From positions 1 to 64,000 of the forward strand of contig JBAOHO010000002.1 in the NCBI GenBank assembly GCA_037045355.1: 64,000 nt of DNA, read 5' to 3'. Of the stretch, positions 19,799 through 28,383 are shown piece by piece (position 1 is the first letter of the stretch; each line of letters opens with the position of its first letter). The translations under genes and the position numbers were made by a program. This DNA is from Candidatus Nanopelagicales bacterium (GTDB lineage: Bacteria; Actinomycetota; Actinomycetes; S36-B12; GCA-2699445). The notes below the pieces were generated by a model. It saw nothing but the letters and a program-made list of their open reading frames with translations, was not told the origin of the DNA and did not search any database.

Positions 19799-20887
19799 CT
19801 AGTGGACCGAATTCAAAGTCTCTTGACGCTTGGCTTTGGTCAGGATCTCGGTCGGCTGTCTTGGTCCAGATGAAGGGGTGGCAGCGGTCGTTCCAGCCGT
19901 CGATGAAGGCGCGGATCTTGGCGTTGAGCTCTTTGACTGAGGTGAAGGAGCCGCGGTGGATGGCTTGGCGTTCGATGATCGAGAACCAGACCTCGACCAA
20001 GGTTCAGCCACGAGCCCGAGGTCGGCGTGAAGTGCACGTGGATGCGGGGGTTCGCCGTCCAGCCAGTCTGCGGATCTCGATGTGTTTGTGCGCGGCGTAG
20101 TTGTCCATGACCAGGTGCAAGTTCCTGGTCGGGGTAGGCGCGGGCGACTTGCTTCAAGAACGCCAGGAACTCCTGGTGCCGGTGCCGTGCGCTTGCAGGC
20201 GCCGGTCACCTGTGCCGGTGGCGATGTCCAAGGCGGCGAACAACGTGGTGGTGCCGTGCCGCTGGTAGTCGTGGGTGCGCCGCTCGACGCTGCCCACCCG
20301 CATCGGCAGCATCGGCTGGGTGCGGTCCAAGCGCTTGGATCTGGGACTTCTCGTCGATGCACAACACGATCGCGTTCTCCGGCGGCGCCAAGTACAGCCC
20401 CACGACGTCGGTGACCTTGCCGACCAGCTCCGGGTCAGTGGAGAACTTGAACGTCTGCGACCGCCACGGCTGCACCCGATGCTCGCGCCACACGTCCAGC
20501 ACCGCCGTGGCGCTGACCTCGCAGGCGGCGCGCCAGCAACCGCGACGACCAGTGCGTGACCCCCAGCGATTTCGGCGGCGGCTCCAACGTGGCCGCCAAC
20601 ACCTTGGCTCGGTCCACCGTGCGCGGCTTGCCCCGACCGCGGCGCATCACCGAAGCCCGTCGACACCCGACTGCCTCGTAGCGGCTGCCGCCAGGCTGAT
20701 CACCGTCGGACGCGACACCGCCAACCGACGCGGCGATGCTGGTATTCGACTCACCATCGGCCGCCGCCAACACGATCCTCGCCCGCTGGGCCAAACCAGC
20801 GCGAATCGACGACGACCGAGTCCACGACGCCAAGACATCGACATCGCCAGGACGCAGTACCAACGCAGCAGCAGGATGAGCAGGCAT
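19799..20887 (-). pseudogene. IS630-family transposase (frameshifted)
   Basis: Start ATG 20885-20887: MPAHPAAALVLRPGDVDVLA, then IRAGLAQRARIVLAAADGES with the N-terminal HTH VSRPTVISLAAAATRQSG. The DDE domain follows: VVGLYLAPPENAIVLCIDEK (first Asp), LAPGHGQLRRAQTH-type frame-shifted DNYAAHK (second Asp), HVHFTPTSGSWLN and, after a further shift, LVEVWFSIIERQAIHRGSFT (Glu), ending RQETLNSVH-stop. The stop TAG is completed by the target-site TA (19799-19801), so its position depends on where the element lands. Several frameshifts; the one after SWLN is shared with the copy at 9 kb. Confidence 0.8.
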
Positions 20888-20938
20888 CCCCCATCATCAC
20901 GGACAACCAAGCGTAAAGAAACTAGGCGCGCAGGGCAC
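19802..20938 (-). mobile_element. IS630-family element with TA target duplication
   Basis: 1137 bp flanked by TA on both sides (19800-19801 and 20939-20940). Joining the flanks with a single TA rebuilds GGC CTA GCT ACC in the frame of the disrupted recombinase, which shows a precise and probably recent insertion. Ends begin GTGGACC (left) and GTGCCC (right, read inward); the repeats are short and imperfect. A partial copy lies at 9032-9688. Confidence 0.88.
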
Positions 20939-22204
20939 TAGCTACCCGCTTGGCACACTTCGGCACGACCGTGGCGGCGCTGGACCCCACCGCGACCCCG
21001 GCCACCATGGACAGTGTTCACCACATCGAACCCTGGCTGGTCGGCCTCACCCACGCACCAAACACCAAGACCGGCGGCATCTTGTCCGACCGCGGAGCAG
21101 GCGCGCCGGATCCTGGCCGTCGGCGAACTTCTTCTCCGACATCAGCGAATGGGACTGGCCCGAAGCTCCCAGCCCGGCGGTTGCTCTACTCCTCCGACAA
21201 CCCGCGACTTCCCCAGCCGCTGCCCAGGTTCCTGCCTCCCGACGCCGACCGCCGCCTCACCGAGGCACTGCAGACCAGCCCACCAGCGTCTGGCCGCCGA
21301 CGCGCTGCTACTGCAACGCGCCTGCGGGCTGCGAATCGGTGAACTACTCGACCTGGAACTCGACGCCGTCATCGATACCCCGCAAGCCGGTTCCTGGCTG
21401 AAAGTGCCGCTGGGCAAACTCGACACCGAACGCATGGTCCCCATCGATGACGAGATCGTCTCACCTGATCGATCGGATCACCGCGACCCGCAGCCCAGGA
21501 CGGCCCATCCCGCACCCCCGCACCGGCCGACCCGCCGACTTCCTGTTCACCGCCCACGGACACCGCCTCGGGCCAAAGCGGGCTACGCGTGGAGCTGCGC
21601 CGGGCCGCGACCGACGGCTGGGATCGGCCACGTCACCCCGCACCAACTGCGCCACACCTACGCCACCGCCCTGGTCAACGCCGGGGTGTCCCTGCAAGCC
21701 CTCATGGCGATCCTCGGGCATGTCTCCGCCGAGATGAGCCTGCGCTACGGGCACCTATTCGACACCACCATCCGCACCGAATACGAACGCGCCCTCGACC
21801 TGGCCAAGACCCGCATCGGCGCCCTGCCCACAAACCAGCGCTTGCTACCACGGACCGCCACCACGGCACGGCCTGGACCGACCACCCCGACCATCAAGAC
21901 CGCGCTGGCCGGCGGCTACTGCCTGCGCGCACCGGCCCAGGGAGCCTGCACCTACGCCAACATCTGCGAGCACTGCCCCAGCTTCCACACCGAAGCCGAG
22001 ACACGCCACGTCCTCACCGCGTCAACGCGACACCAGCCGCAAGCCCTCGCCGACGACGCCACCGCACGGGGATGGGACACCGAAACCGAACGTCACCTAC
22101 GACTCATCACCCAGACTCAACAACCTACATCGACAACGCCGCGACACGCCCGAACACCATGTGAGCGAAACAGCGCCAACAGTGGCCCAAACGATTCCCA
22201 CAGG

Positions 22205-22222
22205 CCCCGATTAGCCGGTTAA
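22205..22222 (-). repeat. Right terminal inverted repeat of Tn554-like transposon
   Basis: CCCCGATTAGCCGGTTAA on the plus strand, an exact reverse complement of 17913-17930. It contains the tnpB stop codon (TAA 22220-22222). Confidence 0.9.
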
Positions 22223-22466
22223 AGCTTCGATAACGCGTTGGCCGAGTCCGTGAACGGCTACTACAAGGCCGAACTGATCCGCGGTCCCGCCCACGGCGGG
22301 CCGTGGAAGACCATCGACGACGTCGAACTGGCGACCCTGGGCTGGGTGCACTGGCACAACACCAGCCGCCTGCACGGCTACCTGAATGACCAACCGCCAG
22401 CGGAGTTCGAAACCGCGTTCTACGCTGCCAACAACGCCAGACAAGGAGCTGGTGGAAATCAAATAG
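22223..22466 (+). pseudogene. IS3-family OrfB of IS-c, C-terminal part
   Basis: Resumes as SFDNALAESVNGYYKAELIR (third catalytic residue, Glu of ALAES), then TIDDVELATLGWVHWHNTSR, LHGYLNDQPPAEFE, FYAANNARQ. After one frameshift it ends ELVEIK-stop at 22464-22466. It joins smoothly to SIGTVGD at 17.9 kb. Confidence 0.8.
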
Positions 22467-22497
22467 CCCGAGCCTCCATCAGACCCAGTGCGACTCA

Positions 22498-22567
22498 CCT
22501 CGTAGAACGTGACATGAGACTGCATCCTTCCAAGGAAATCAGTCTCCGGACATCCCGGGGCGGCTCA
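22498..22567 (-). mobile_element. Left-end remnant of IS-a
   Basis: These 70 bp match the IS-a left end at about 3987-4056: the first codons of orfA (MSRSTR on the minus strand), the leader, and the terminal repeat ending CGGGGCGGCTCA. The rest of that IS-a copy is missing; IS-c lies directly beside it. Confidence 0.8.
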
Positions 22568-22823
22568 GGCGTCGGGGTGGGTGTCGTTATGTTATCGCGC
22601 TTAACGAAGAGCCTCCGTGGTTTGTCAGACCGGCCGGCGCGGGCACAGCGCGCGAGCTCTGCCGGACGCCAACGTTTCCAAAGAACACGGTGTTGCCGAT
22701 CAACCGACGGAGGAGATTCAGCCCGGCCGCCGCGGATCCAGGGCGCTGGGCTAGACGACGTGGCAGTAGTATCCTCTAGGTTCTGGCGGAGGCGGGGGTA
22801 CATGGCAGGCATAGGGCGCAAGC

Positions 22824-24131
22824 ATGAGCCTGCCGCGGGGACGGGAGCACCCTGCTCGGAAAGCGCCAACCACACCGGCTTGCACTACTGAAGTCAGTAC
22901 TTCCCGCCTGAGGTCTACCCGCAAACGCTCTCGCGGGTGGCCGAGAGCCTGCGCGAGTCTGGATTCGACGTTCACGTCTCCACCAGTGTCCCCAATCACC
23001 CGACCGGCGTGACCGCAACCCGGATATCGGGCGTCGCGGGGTTGCCGAGAGACCATTCAGGGGTTCCGCGTCACCCGATCCCCGGTGTACCCGAGCCACG
23101 ACCACCACGCCCTGGGGCGGATCGCCAACTACGTCTCGTTTGCGGCTGGATCCTCCTGGGCCGGAAGACGGGTCCTGTCGACTGCAGACGTTTCGCTCGT
23201 CTGGGCAACCCCCGCAACAGCCGGGCTGCCGGCGTTGATCGCCGCTGTGCGTTATGGGACGCCATATGTGCTGTGGGTACAGGACCTTTGGCCCGACTCC
23301 GTGTTTGCCACTCAGTTCCTCACCCACCCGGCTGTGCGGCGAGTTGCCGAGACTGGCCTGAACCCCTACCTCCACGCGCTTTACTCGAGAGCGGCGCACG
23401 TCGTAGCAATTACGCCAGGGATGCGCGGAACGCTGGTCGAGCGTGGGGTCCGTGAGTCCAAGACGAGCGTGGTCTACAACTGGGTCGATGAAAGCGTGAT
23501 GAGACCTGCGCGACCCAATGGCCGCTTGCGCGCTGCCGCCGGGATCCCGGAGGGTGGCTTCGTGATGGTGTTCGCGGGGAATATGGGGACGGGACAACGC
23601 CTCGGTGATTGGGTCGCAGCCATGGCTCTCCTGAAGGACGTCGCAGATACGCATCTAGTCTTCTTGGGGCGACGGGCTCCGACCGACCGCGATTGCAGGC
23701 GCAGGCGGCGGATCTGGGATTGGAGTCGGTGCACTTCGTTGACCCGGTCTCGATAGGGGAAGTGTCCGAGATGGTTGCCGATGCCGACGCGTCAGTGCTC
23801 TCCCTGGCGGACGAGCCGTTATTCCGAATCACGATGCCGAGCAAGACCCAAGCGGCCCTTGCGCAGGGAAAGGCGATCATCTGTTCAGCGCCGGGGGAGA
23901 CGAGCGAAACAGTCAGGGCTTCCGGGGCAGGATGGTTGGCTGCGCCAGCGGACGTCGGCTCGATCGCCCACACTATCCGCGAGGCCCGGGGCTGCCAGCC
24001 CAGACGAGACTGCACGACGCGGCGAAGCGGGCCGCCACTACTACATGGCCAACATGAGCCGCGCCGTTGGTGCGGGCCGGTTGGCCAGCATCCTCAGAAC
24101 CGCGATGGCTGAGGGGAAGCATTCGCGATGA
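22824..24131 (+). CDS. Glycosyltransferase family 4 (WbuB/WcaI-like)
   Basis: GT-B glycosyltransferase for assembly of the repeat unit. N-terminal pattern SQYFPPEVYPQTLSRVAESL after a frameshift near 22893, then VHVSTSVPNHPTG. Next are YPSHDHHALGRIANYVSFAA, LPALIAAVRYGTPYVLWVQD LWPDSVF and VVAITPGMRGTLVERGV. The C-terminal nucleotide-sugar domain has VFAGNMGTGQRLGDWVAAMA, VHFVDPVSIGEVSEMVADAD, IICSAPGETSETVRASGAGW (E-x7-E-like region) and a C-terminus at 24131. At least four frameshifts (about 22893, 23055, 23680, 23985). The exact start is uncertain. Its 3' end overlaps the epimerase start by 4 bp. Confidence 0.8.
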
Positions 24132-25000
24132 TCGTCGCCGTCACGGGAGCCGATGGCTTCATCGGCACGCATCTCTGCGAAGCCCTGGAGCGTGGGGGCT
24201 TCTCCGTCCATCGGCTGCAACGGGCATCCTCCCTGCAGGCGCCGGCCCTGGATTTGGCTGCCCCGGTTGCCGATTGGCAGGCAGCACTCGACGGATCGGA
24301 TGTTGTCGTCAACCTGGCTGGGTTGGCGCATGATGTGCGCGGCCAGACGCCGGAGCAGGTCGACGAGTACCTGGCCGTCAACGCGCACGGGGCAGCCCGC
24401 GTCGCCTCTGCGGCCGCCTCGATCGGCGCCCAGCGGTTCATCCAAATAAGCACGATCAAGGTGTTGGGAGAAACCCCGCGTGACGGAATCCGGTTTCGTG
24501 AGGGCGACCCACTTGCCCCAGTGGGCGTGTACGCCGTATCGAAAGCCAGGGGTGAGGAACTGATCCGCAGCCAGCTGGCCGGTCGAACGGACTGCGTCGT
24601 CGTCCGACTCCCCCTCGTGTTCGGAACGCCATTCAAGGGGAACCTCGCCGTTTTGGAGAAGGCGATTAGGCGCGGGATACCCCTCCCACTGGGCCATTCG
24701 AGCATCGGAGCTCGTACCTACGTTCAGATGGGTGAACTAACGGATCTGATCCTCAAAGTGATCCGGCACAGCGAGCCCCTTCCCCCCATCCTGCACGCTC
24801 GGTCTACCCCTGACCTCACAGCTGCGGAGGTCGCACGCCTAGTCGGCCGAGAGATCGGTCGGCAGCCACGCATTGTCTCGGTTCCGTCGAGCGCCCTCAA
24901 GCGTCTCGCCAAAGCAGCCGGCAAGCCGGAGTTGGCCTCAAAGATCTGCGACTCAATGCTGGTCTCTGACGACGAGACTCGCCAGGCGCTGGGGATCTGA
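24128..25000 (+). CDS. NAD-dependent epimerase/dehydratase (WbpV-like sugar-nucleotide reductase)
   Basis: Intact 290-residue short-chain dehydrogenase of the extended type. The Rossmann motif GADGFIG is at residues 7-13. The active site has ISTIKV at 107-112 and Y135-x3-K139 in VYAVSKARGE. The ISTIKVLGE stretch and length are typical of the group that reduces UDP-4-keto-6-deoxy-HexNAc to UDP-QuiNAc or UDP-FucNAc (WbpV/WbpK type), paired with a WbpM dehydratase; a WbpM homologue is at 30.7-32.5 kb. Start ATG 24128 overlaps the GT4 stop region (GCGATGATCG). Precise sugar product is an inference. Confidence 0.85.
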   Translation: MIVAVTGADGFIGTHLCEALERGGFSVHRLQRASSLQAPALDLAAPVADWQAALDGSDVVVNLAGLAHDVRGQTPEQVDEYLAVNAHGAARVASAAASIGAQRFIQISTIKVLGETPRDGIRFREGDPLAPVGVYAVSKARGEELIRSQLAGRTDCVVVRLPLVFGTPFKGNLAVLEKAIRRGIPLPLGHSSIGARTYVQMGELTDLILKVIRHSEPLPPILHARSTPDLTAAEVARLVGREIGRQPRIVSVPSSALKRLAKAAGKPELASKICDSMLVSDDETRQALGI

Positions 25001-25045
25001 TCGGCTTTCGTGACCGCAGCCTGGAAGCCCAGGGCGCGGACAACG

Positions 25046-26014
25046 TCAACCGCTGACGCCTTGGTTCGTAAGCCTGGGGGTTGATGAGTAGAGGGCAAGA
25101 ACTACGAAAGCGGCAAAGGTGCCGAGCCAGATGAGCCCAGCCCCATACCCCCACCAGACCAGTGCCACCACCAGCACCTGTATTCCTGCCACCGCAAGTG
25201 CTACAACCGAGTGGCTACGTCCTCTTACCGTGAGCTGCTGATAAGTGTGTTCTCGATGGGCCTCGGTTAGTGGCGCTTTTCGTCGGTATCGCCGGATTAG
25301 CGTCACCCCTGTGTCAGCCAAGTAGACCGCGCACGGGGCCACAGCCAACGTCAGTGGCACGCCCGCCGCCCAGACGATCCATCCCAGCGACGCGATAACG
25401 AAGCCCAGTGAATAGGAGCCAACGTCTCCGAGGAAAACCTTCGCCTTGGAGATGTTGAAGGGCAGGAACGACGCGGATGCCCCAGCCAGTGCGGCTCCAA
25501 TCACGACTGCCGAGCCGGAGTCGTAGGCAAGGCCCATCAGCGCGTATGAAGTCCCAGCGACGAGTCCGGTAAGCCCTGAGATCCCATTGATCCCGTCCAT
25601 GAAGTTGAAGGCGTTGACGTATGCGGCTATCCATCCGGCCACTGCCGGGACTGCGAGGATCAGGGGAGCGGGCTGCCGAGGAACAGCCCGGCCAACGCAC
25701 CCACCGCAAGCAGGACCGCCAGACGAAACTTGGCACTCAGCCCCCGCAGGTCGTCGGTGAGGCCGACCGCCCCAAGGACCAATGCCCCGACAAGGACGAC
25801 CGCCACATCCCAGCCACCCTCGCGCCCGAAGATGAGACCCGCACCGAAGGCAGCGACCACGGCAATCCCCCCACCTCGCGGTGTGCCCACGAGTATGGCT
25901 CGAACGGGAATTTGGGATATCCATTATCCCCCGACGCTTCAGCCACACGATGAGCGGCGGTTGCAGCGTCAGGCCCACGATGAGGCTCGTTAGCAGGGTC
26001 CCGCCGACTATCAC
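25046..26014 (-). CDS. WbpL/WecA-type undecaprenyl-phosphate HexNAc-1-P transferase (frameshifted)
   Basis: Initiating glycosyltransferase of the MraY/WecA superfamily, which starts the lipid-linked glycan. GTG start at 26012-26014 with the Shine-Dalgarno GGGAGGTG upstream. It reads VGGTLLTSLIVGLTLQPPLI, IMDIPNSRSSHT, then in a shifted frame VGTPRGGGIAVVAAFGAGLI (the 'HP....P..GG' substrate motif) and GLTDDLRGLSAKFRLAVLLA (DD motif). NAFNFMDGINGISGLTG gives the N-x-x-N-x-x-D site and NISKAKVFLGDVGSYSLGF the GD motif; RYRRKAPLTEAHREHTYQQL is the HRxH-like C-terminal loop. About 322 residues. Convergent with the epimerase gene. Confidence 0.85.
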   Translation of the reverse strand: MIVGGTLLTSLIVGLTLQPPLIVWLKRRGIMDIPNSRSSHTRGHTARWGDCRGRCLRCGSHLRARGWLGCGGRPCRGIGPWGGRPHRRPAGAECQVSSGGPACGGCVGRAVPRQPAPLILAVPAVAGWIAAYVNAFNFMDGINGISGLTGLVAGTSYALMGLAYDSGSAVVIGAALAGASASFLPFNISKAKVFLGDVGSYSLGFVIASLGWIVWAAGVPLTLAVAPCAVYLADTGVTLIRRYRRKAPLTEAHREHTYQQLTVRGRSHSVVALAVAGIQVLVVALVWWGYGAGLIWLGTFAAFVVLALYSSTPRLTNQGVSG

Positions 26015-26353
26015 GTCGCGGCGCACCTCCCGCTGAGCGTGACGTTCGGCCCGCGCCCCAGCCGAGGAGCTCGGCCCTCCACCGCCCCATCGAATCCTCA
26101 CCGATTCTCCCTGCTGAGCGGTCTCGGCGATCGTCATCTTCTGGAGGATCCTGCTCAACACGATCCGGACCTTCTGCCTGAATGGATGGTGGTCTTCTCA
26201 TTCCGTGAACGCCCAGAGGATGCTAACTCATCTTTACCGCCACAGGTCAAGCCGACAGAATCGCCCACGACGGCGAGTCGCCTGACCTGAACCGGACCTG
26301 GCTCTACGCGGCTGGAAGGTAATCGGAGCAACGGAACCTCGAACAAGGCGGCA
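26015..26353. other. Intergenic region between WbpL-like and kinase genes
   Basis: About 340 bp between two leftward genes. I saw no convincing coding frame or recognisable signal. It may contain a promoter for the WbpL-like gene. Confidence 0.3.
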
Positions 26354-27833
26354 CTACTGACGGCCACGAGTCTGTGACAGCGCCTCGGCAGCGGTGGAAC
26401 CGTCCGCCTCCTTGGGGCGGTCGTCGGGCTTCGCCTGCCTCGCAGGCTGTGCGTAGCCGCCGTAGCCATACCCATATTCATCACCACGGCGTTTGGTGGG
26501 AGCGAAGTTCAGAACCGTTCCCAGTAGGCGGGCGTCGACTTGCTGCAGCGAGTCAAGCGATTTGGCGACCATGATCAGCAGTCGTCTTGCCTTGTGTCGC
26601 ACCACCAAGATCGCTCCATCAGCGACTGGCCGCCGTGATACTCGCGTCGGCCACCAGAAGCAAAGGTGCGGTGTCGAGGATGACAGCGTCGAAATCAGTT
26701 CGAAGTTCATTCAGGGTCTGGTGCATGTGATCCGATGCCAGCAGTTCCGATGGGTTCGGCGGTATGGAGCCACTAGGCAGCAGCGTCAACAAGTTGCGAT
26801 TCCAGGGCAGCACAGCTTCTTGGAAGTGAATCTTCCCCCGCCAAAACGTCCGTGAAGGGCCAATGGACGACTCTACCCCGAGGTATTCTGCCACTCTCGG
26901 TCGACGCAGATCCGCTTCGACCAGGCAGATGCGAAGCCCGGACTGGGCCATGGATATCGCCAAATTGCAGGCTGTCGTGCTCTTGCCCTCTCCGGCGACT
27001 GGAACGATGTGACTGCCAAGACCTTCGGTGGATCACCAACGTCGACGTACTGCAGGTTCGGTCCGGATCTGACGAAAAGACTCGGACCGGGCAGCCTGTT
27101 GATCCAAGGCTGAAAGCGGTTCTATCTCGGCATTCGCGTCAAAGTTGACAACGCCGAGGGGGGTCGACCCAGAGATCTGGATAAGGTCACTGGCTGCCTT
27201 GACAGACGTGTCCAACCGGTCGCGCAGGACGGCGGCTCCGATGCCAGCCGCAAGCCCCAGGATCAGAGCCAGTCCTAACGTTGCCGCTTTGTTAGGCGAA
27301 TACGGGTCCGGTGGCGCCACCGCAGGACTGACGATGCTTACTTTGAGCGGTGACCCGAGTTTCGGATCGGTCGTCTCGAGGTTCTGAATCGCAGCAGCGA
27401 GGTTCTGAGCGATTGAGTTGGCGATGGCGGCAGCCTGGGCGGGGTCCGCGTCAGCCGCTGAGACCTCAAGAAGCACAGTCTGGACAGGATTCACCGCCGT
27501 GACTTCCTCTGCGAGATCCTGTGGCGTCGTGGGCAAGCCCAATTCCTTGATGACCGGGTCGAGCACTTCGGGGCTGGAGACTAACTGCGCATAAGTCGCC
27601 ACCCTCTGCTGGGCAAACACGGCGGCCTGGAACTGCTCGCCAGCCTGGCGGTCCCCGGAAGTGGCAGCACTTGAGACGAACAGTTGGGCGCTGGCCTTGT
27701 ACATCGGTGTGTTCAGCAGAATCCAACCGACCGCCACTAGCAGTGCGATGAGGAGCGACCCGGCCACCAAGAACCACTGATGCCTGACCGACCCAATTAC
27801 ATTACGAAACTCCACGATACCTACCTGCTTCAT
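26354..27833 (-). CDS. Wzz-domain plus bacterial tyrosine autokinase (Wzc/CpsCD-like)
   Basis: Chain-length and export regulator with a cytoplasmic BY-kinase domain. ATG 27831-27833: a short Wzz region (EFRNVIGSVRHQWFLVAGSL), first membrane helix LLIALLVAVGWILLN, external loop with YKASAQLFVSSAATSG, and second helix TLGLALILGLAAGIGAAVLR. The kinase part has SESFRQIRTNLQ, Walker A GEGKSTTACNLA after a frameshift near 27020, Walker A' ICLVEADLRRPRVAEYLGVE, and Walker B FDAVILDTAPLLLVADAS. The C-terminal tail carries a tyrosine cluster (EYGYGYGGY) for autophosphorylation. About 490 residues. Frameshifts near 27020, 26860, 26640 and 26560. Its probable counter-phosphatase is at 30.1 kb. Confidence 0.88.
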
Positions 27834-28383
27834 GGTGCTTATCGCACCTAGGACCTGATGCCCCCCTGATCACGTGGGAGCTGAACGCACAGTCCGGCTC
27901 GCGCGGAGGATAGGATTCCCCCGAGCCAGCGGCCACCGATAATAGCATTACCCCTACCGTGTCACGCCCGAGTTCAGTCCCAGTCCCTGCGGGGTGGTAT
28001 GGCAGGCCAAGCAGAGGTGGCAGAGAACTCCCACAATCCCAGCGTTGAAGGGCATTTCTGCGTTACCGCGCCGCACCAACCCCAAAGATCATCGGTGCAT
28101 CAGGGCACAACCGTCAACCACGACGGGGGCAGTACGAGTGGGCGGCGTCTGGGCTATAGATTGATGACGTACTTGACGGCCACTTGGATCCTCTGGAGGG
28201 GACGGCACACCCGATGATACCCAGTACGAGATCAGCGCCACTGAAGTCCACTGTCCTCAGCGCCGGTGATCGGCATGTAGCGGCGCATGAGCAACGCGAG
28301 ATCCCTGATTCCACCGTAACTCGCAATGGGAACCATGCTGACTTGGTCACATTCTCCTCTCGTGACCGATATCGTGACAGTTC
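27834..28383. other. Divergent intergenic region
   Basis: 550 bp between the leftward kinase gene and the rightward DUF2142-like gene, somewhat lower in GC than its surroundings. Probably holds both promoters. A direct repeat CGTGAC-6 bp-CGTGAC lies at about 28362-28378, just before the 28384 start. No gene seen. Confidence 0.35.

Larger units (their letters stand above)
17913..22222 (+). mobile_element. Tn554-like transposon with two tyrosine recombinases
   Basis: Bounded by perfect 18-bp inverted repeats TTAACCGGCTAATCGGGG (17913-17930) and its complement (22205-22222). Inside are a 386-residue tyrosine recombinase and an overlapping ~670-residue one, matching the sizes of TnpA (361) and TnpB (630) of Tn554; no TnpC-sized gene was found. 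An IS630 element (19802-20938) splits the second gene. Without it the transposon is about 3.17 kb and carries no passenger gene. It is inserted in the 'GDSFDNALAES' motif of IS-c orfB. Six extra bases, TGCCTG, sit between the broken codon and the left repeat, as expected if Tn554-type elements carry a short core from their previous site. The Tn554 comparison is from remembered family features; recombinase-trio (RIT) elements are the alternative. Confidence 0.75.
19058..22222 (+). pseudogene. Large tyrosine recombinase, TnpB-like, interrupted by IS630
   Basis: ATG 19058 overlaps tnpA. The first 247 residues (MLPAPGNAASRSPLAVSRQP to PNTVSGL) stop at the IS630 at 19802. The frame resumes exactly at 20941 as ATRLAHFGTTVAALDPTATP. 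The C-terminal catalytic domain has LQRACGLRIGELLDLELDAV (Arg), PLGKLDTERMVPID, VTPHQLRHTYATALVNAGVS (H-x-x-R) and ILGHVSAEMSLRYGHLFDT (His, Tyr). A Cys-rich tail, GGYCLRAPAQGACTYANICE then HCPSFH, recalls the metal-binding-like end of Tn554 TnpB. It ends PRLAG-stop at 22220-22222, inside the right repeat. About 674 residues without the IS. Two or more 1-bp indels near 21090-21470 also need correction. Confidence 0.8.
16832..22497 (+). mobile_element. IS3-family element IS-c carrying a Tn554-like transposon
   Basis: Outer ends are inverted repeats: 16832-16859 begins TGAATCGCCCTGGGTTG and the right end 22470-22497 reads outward as TGAGTCGCACTGGGTC, both leading into GGAGGCTC. orfA is at 16886-17237 and orfB is split at 17912/22223 by the Tn554-like insertion. 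Removing that insertion leaves about 1.36 kb, a normal IS3. The right end abuts the orfA start of an IS-a remnant (22498-22567), which suggests IS-c had inserted into a copy of IS-a. Confidence 0.75.

Noticed and set aside
16886..22466. Composite transposon carrying polysaccharide genes
   Set aside because: Inside the outer IS3 ends are only transposition genes (IS-c, the Tn554-like element, IS630). No glycan or other passenger gene is enclosed.
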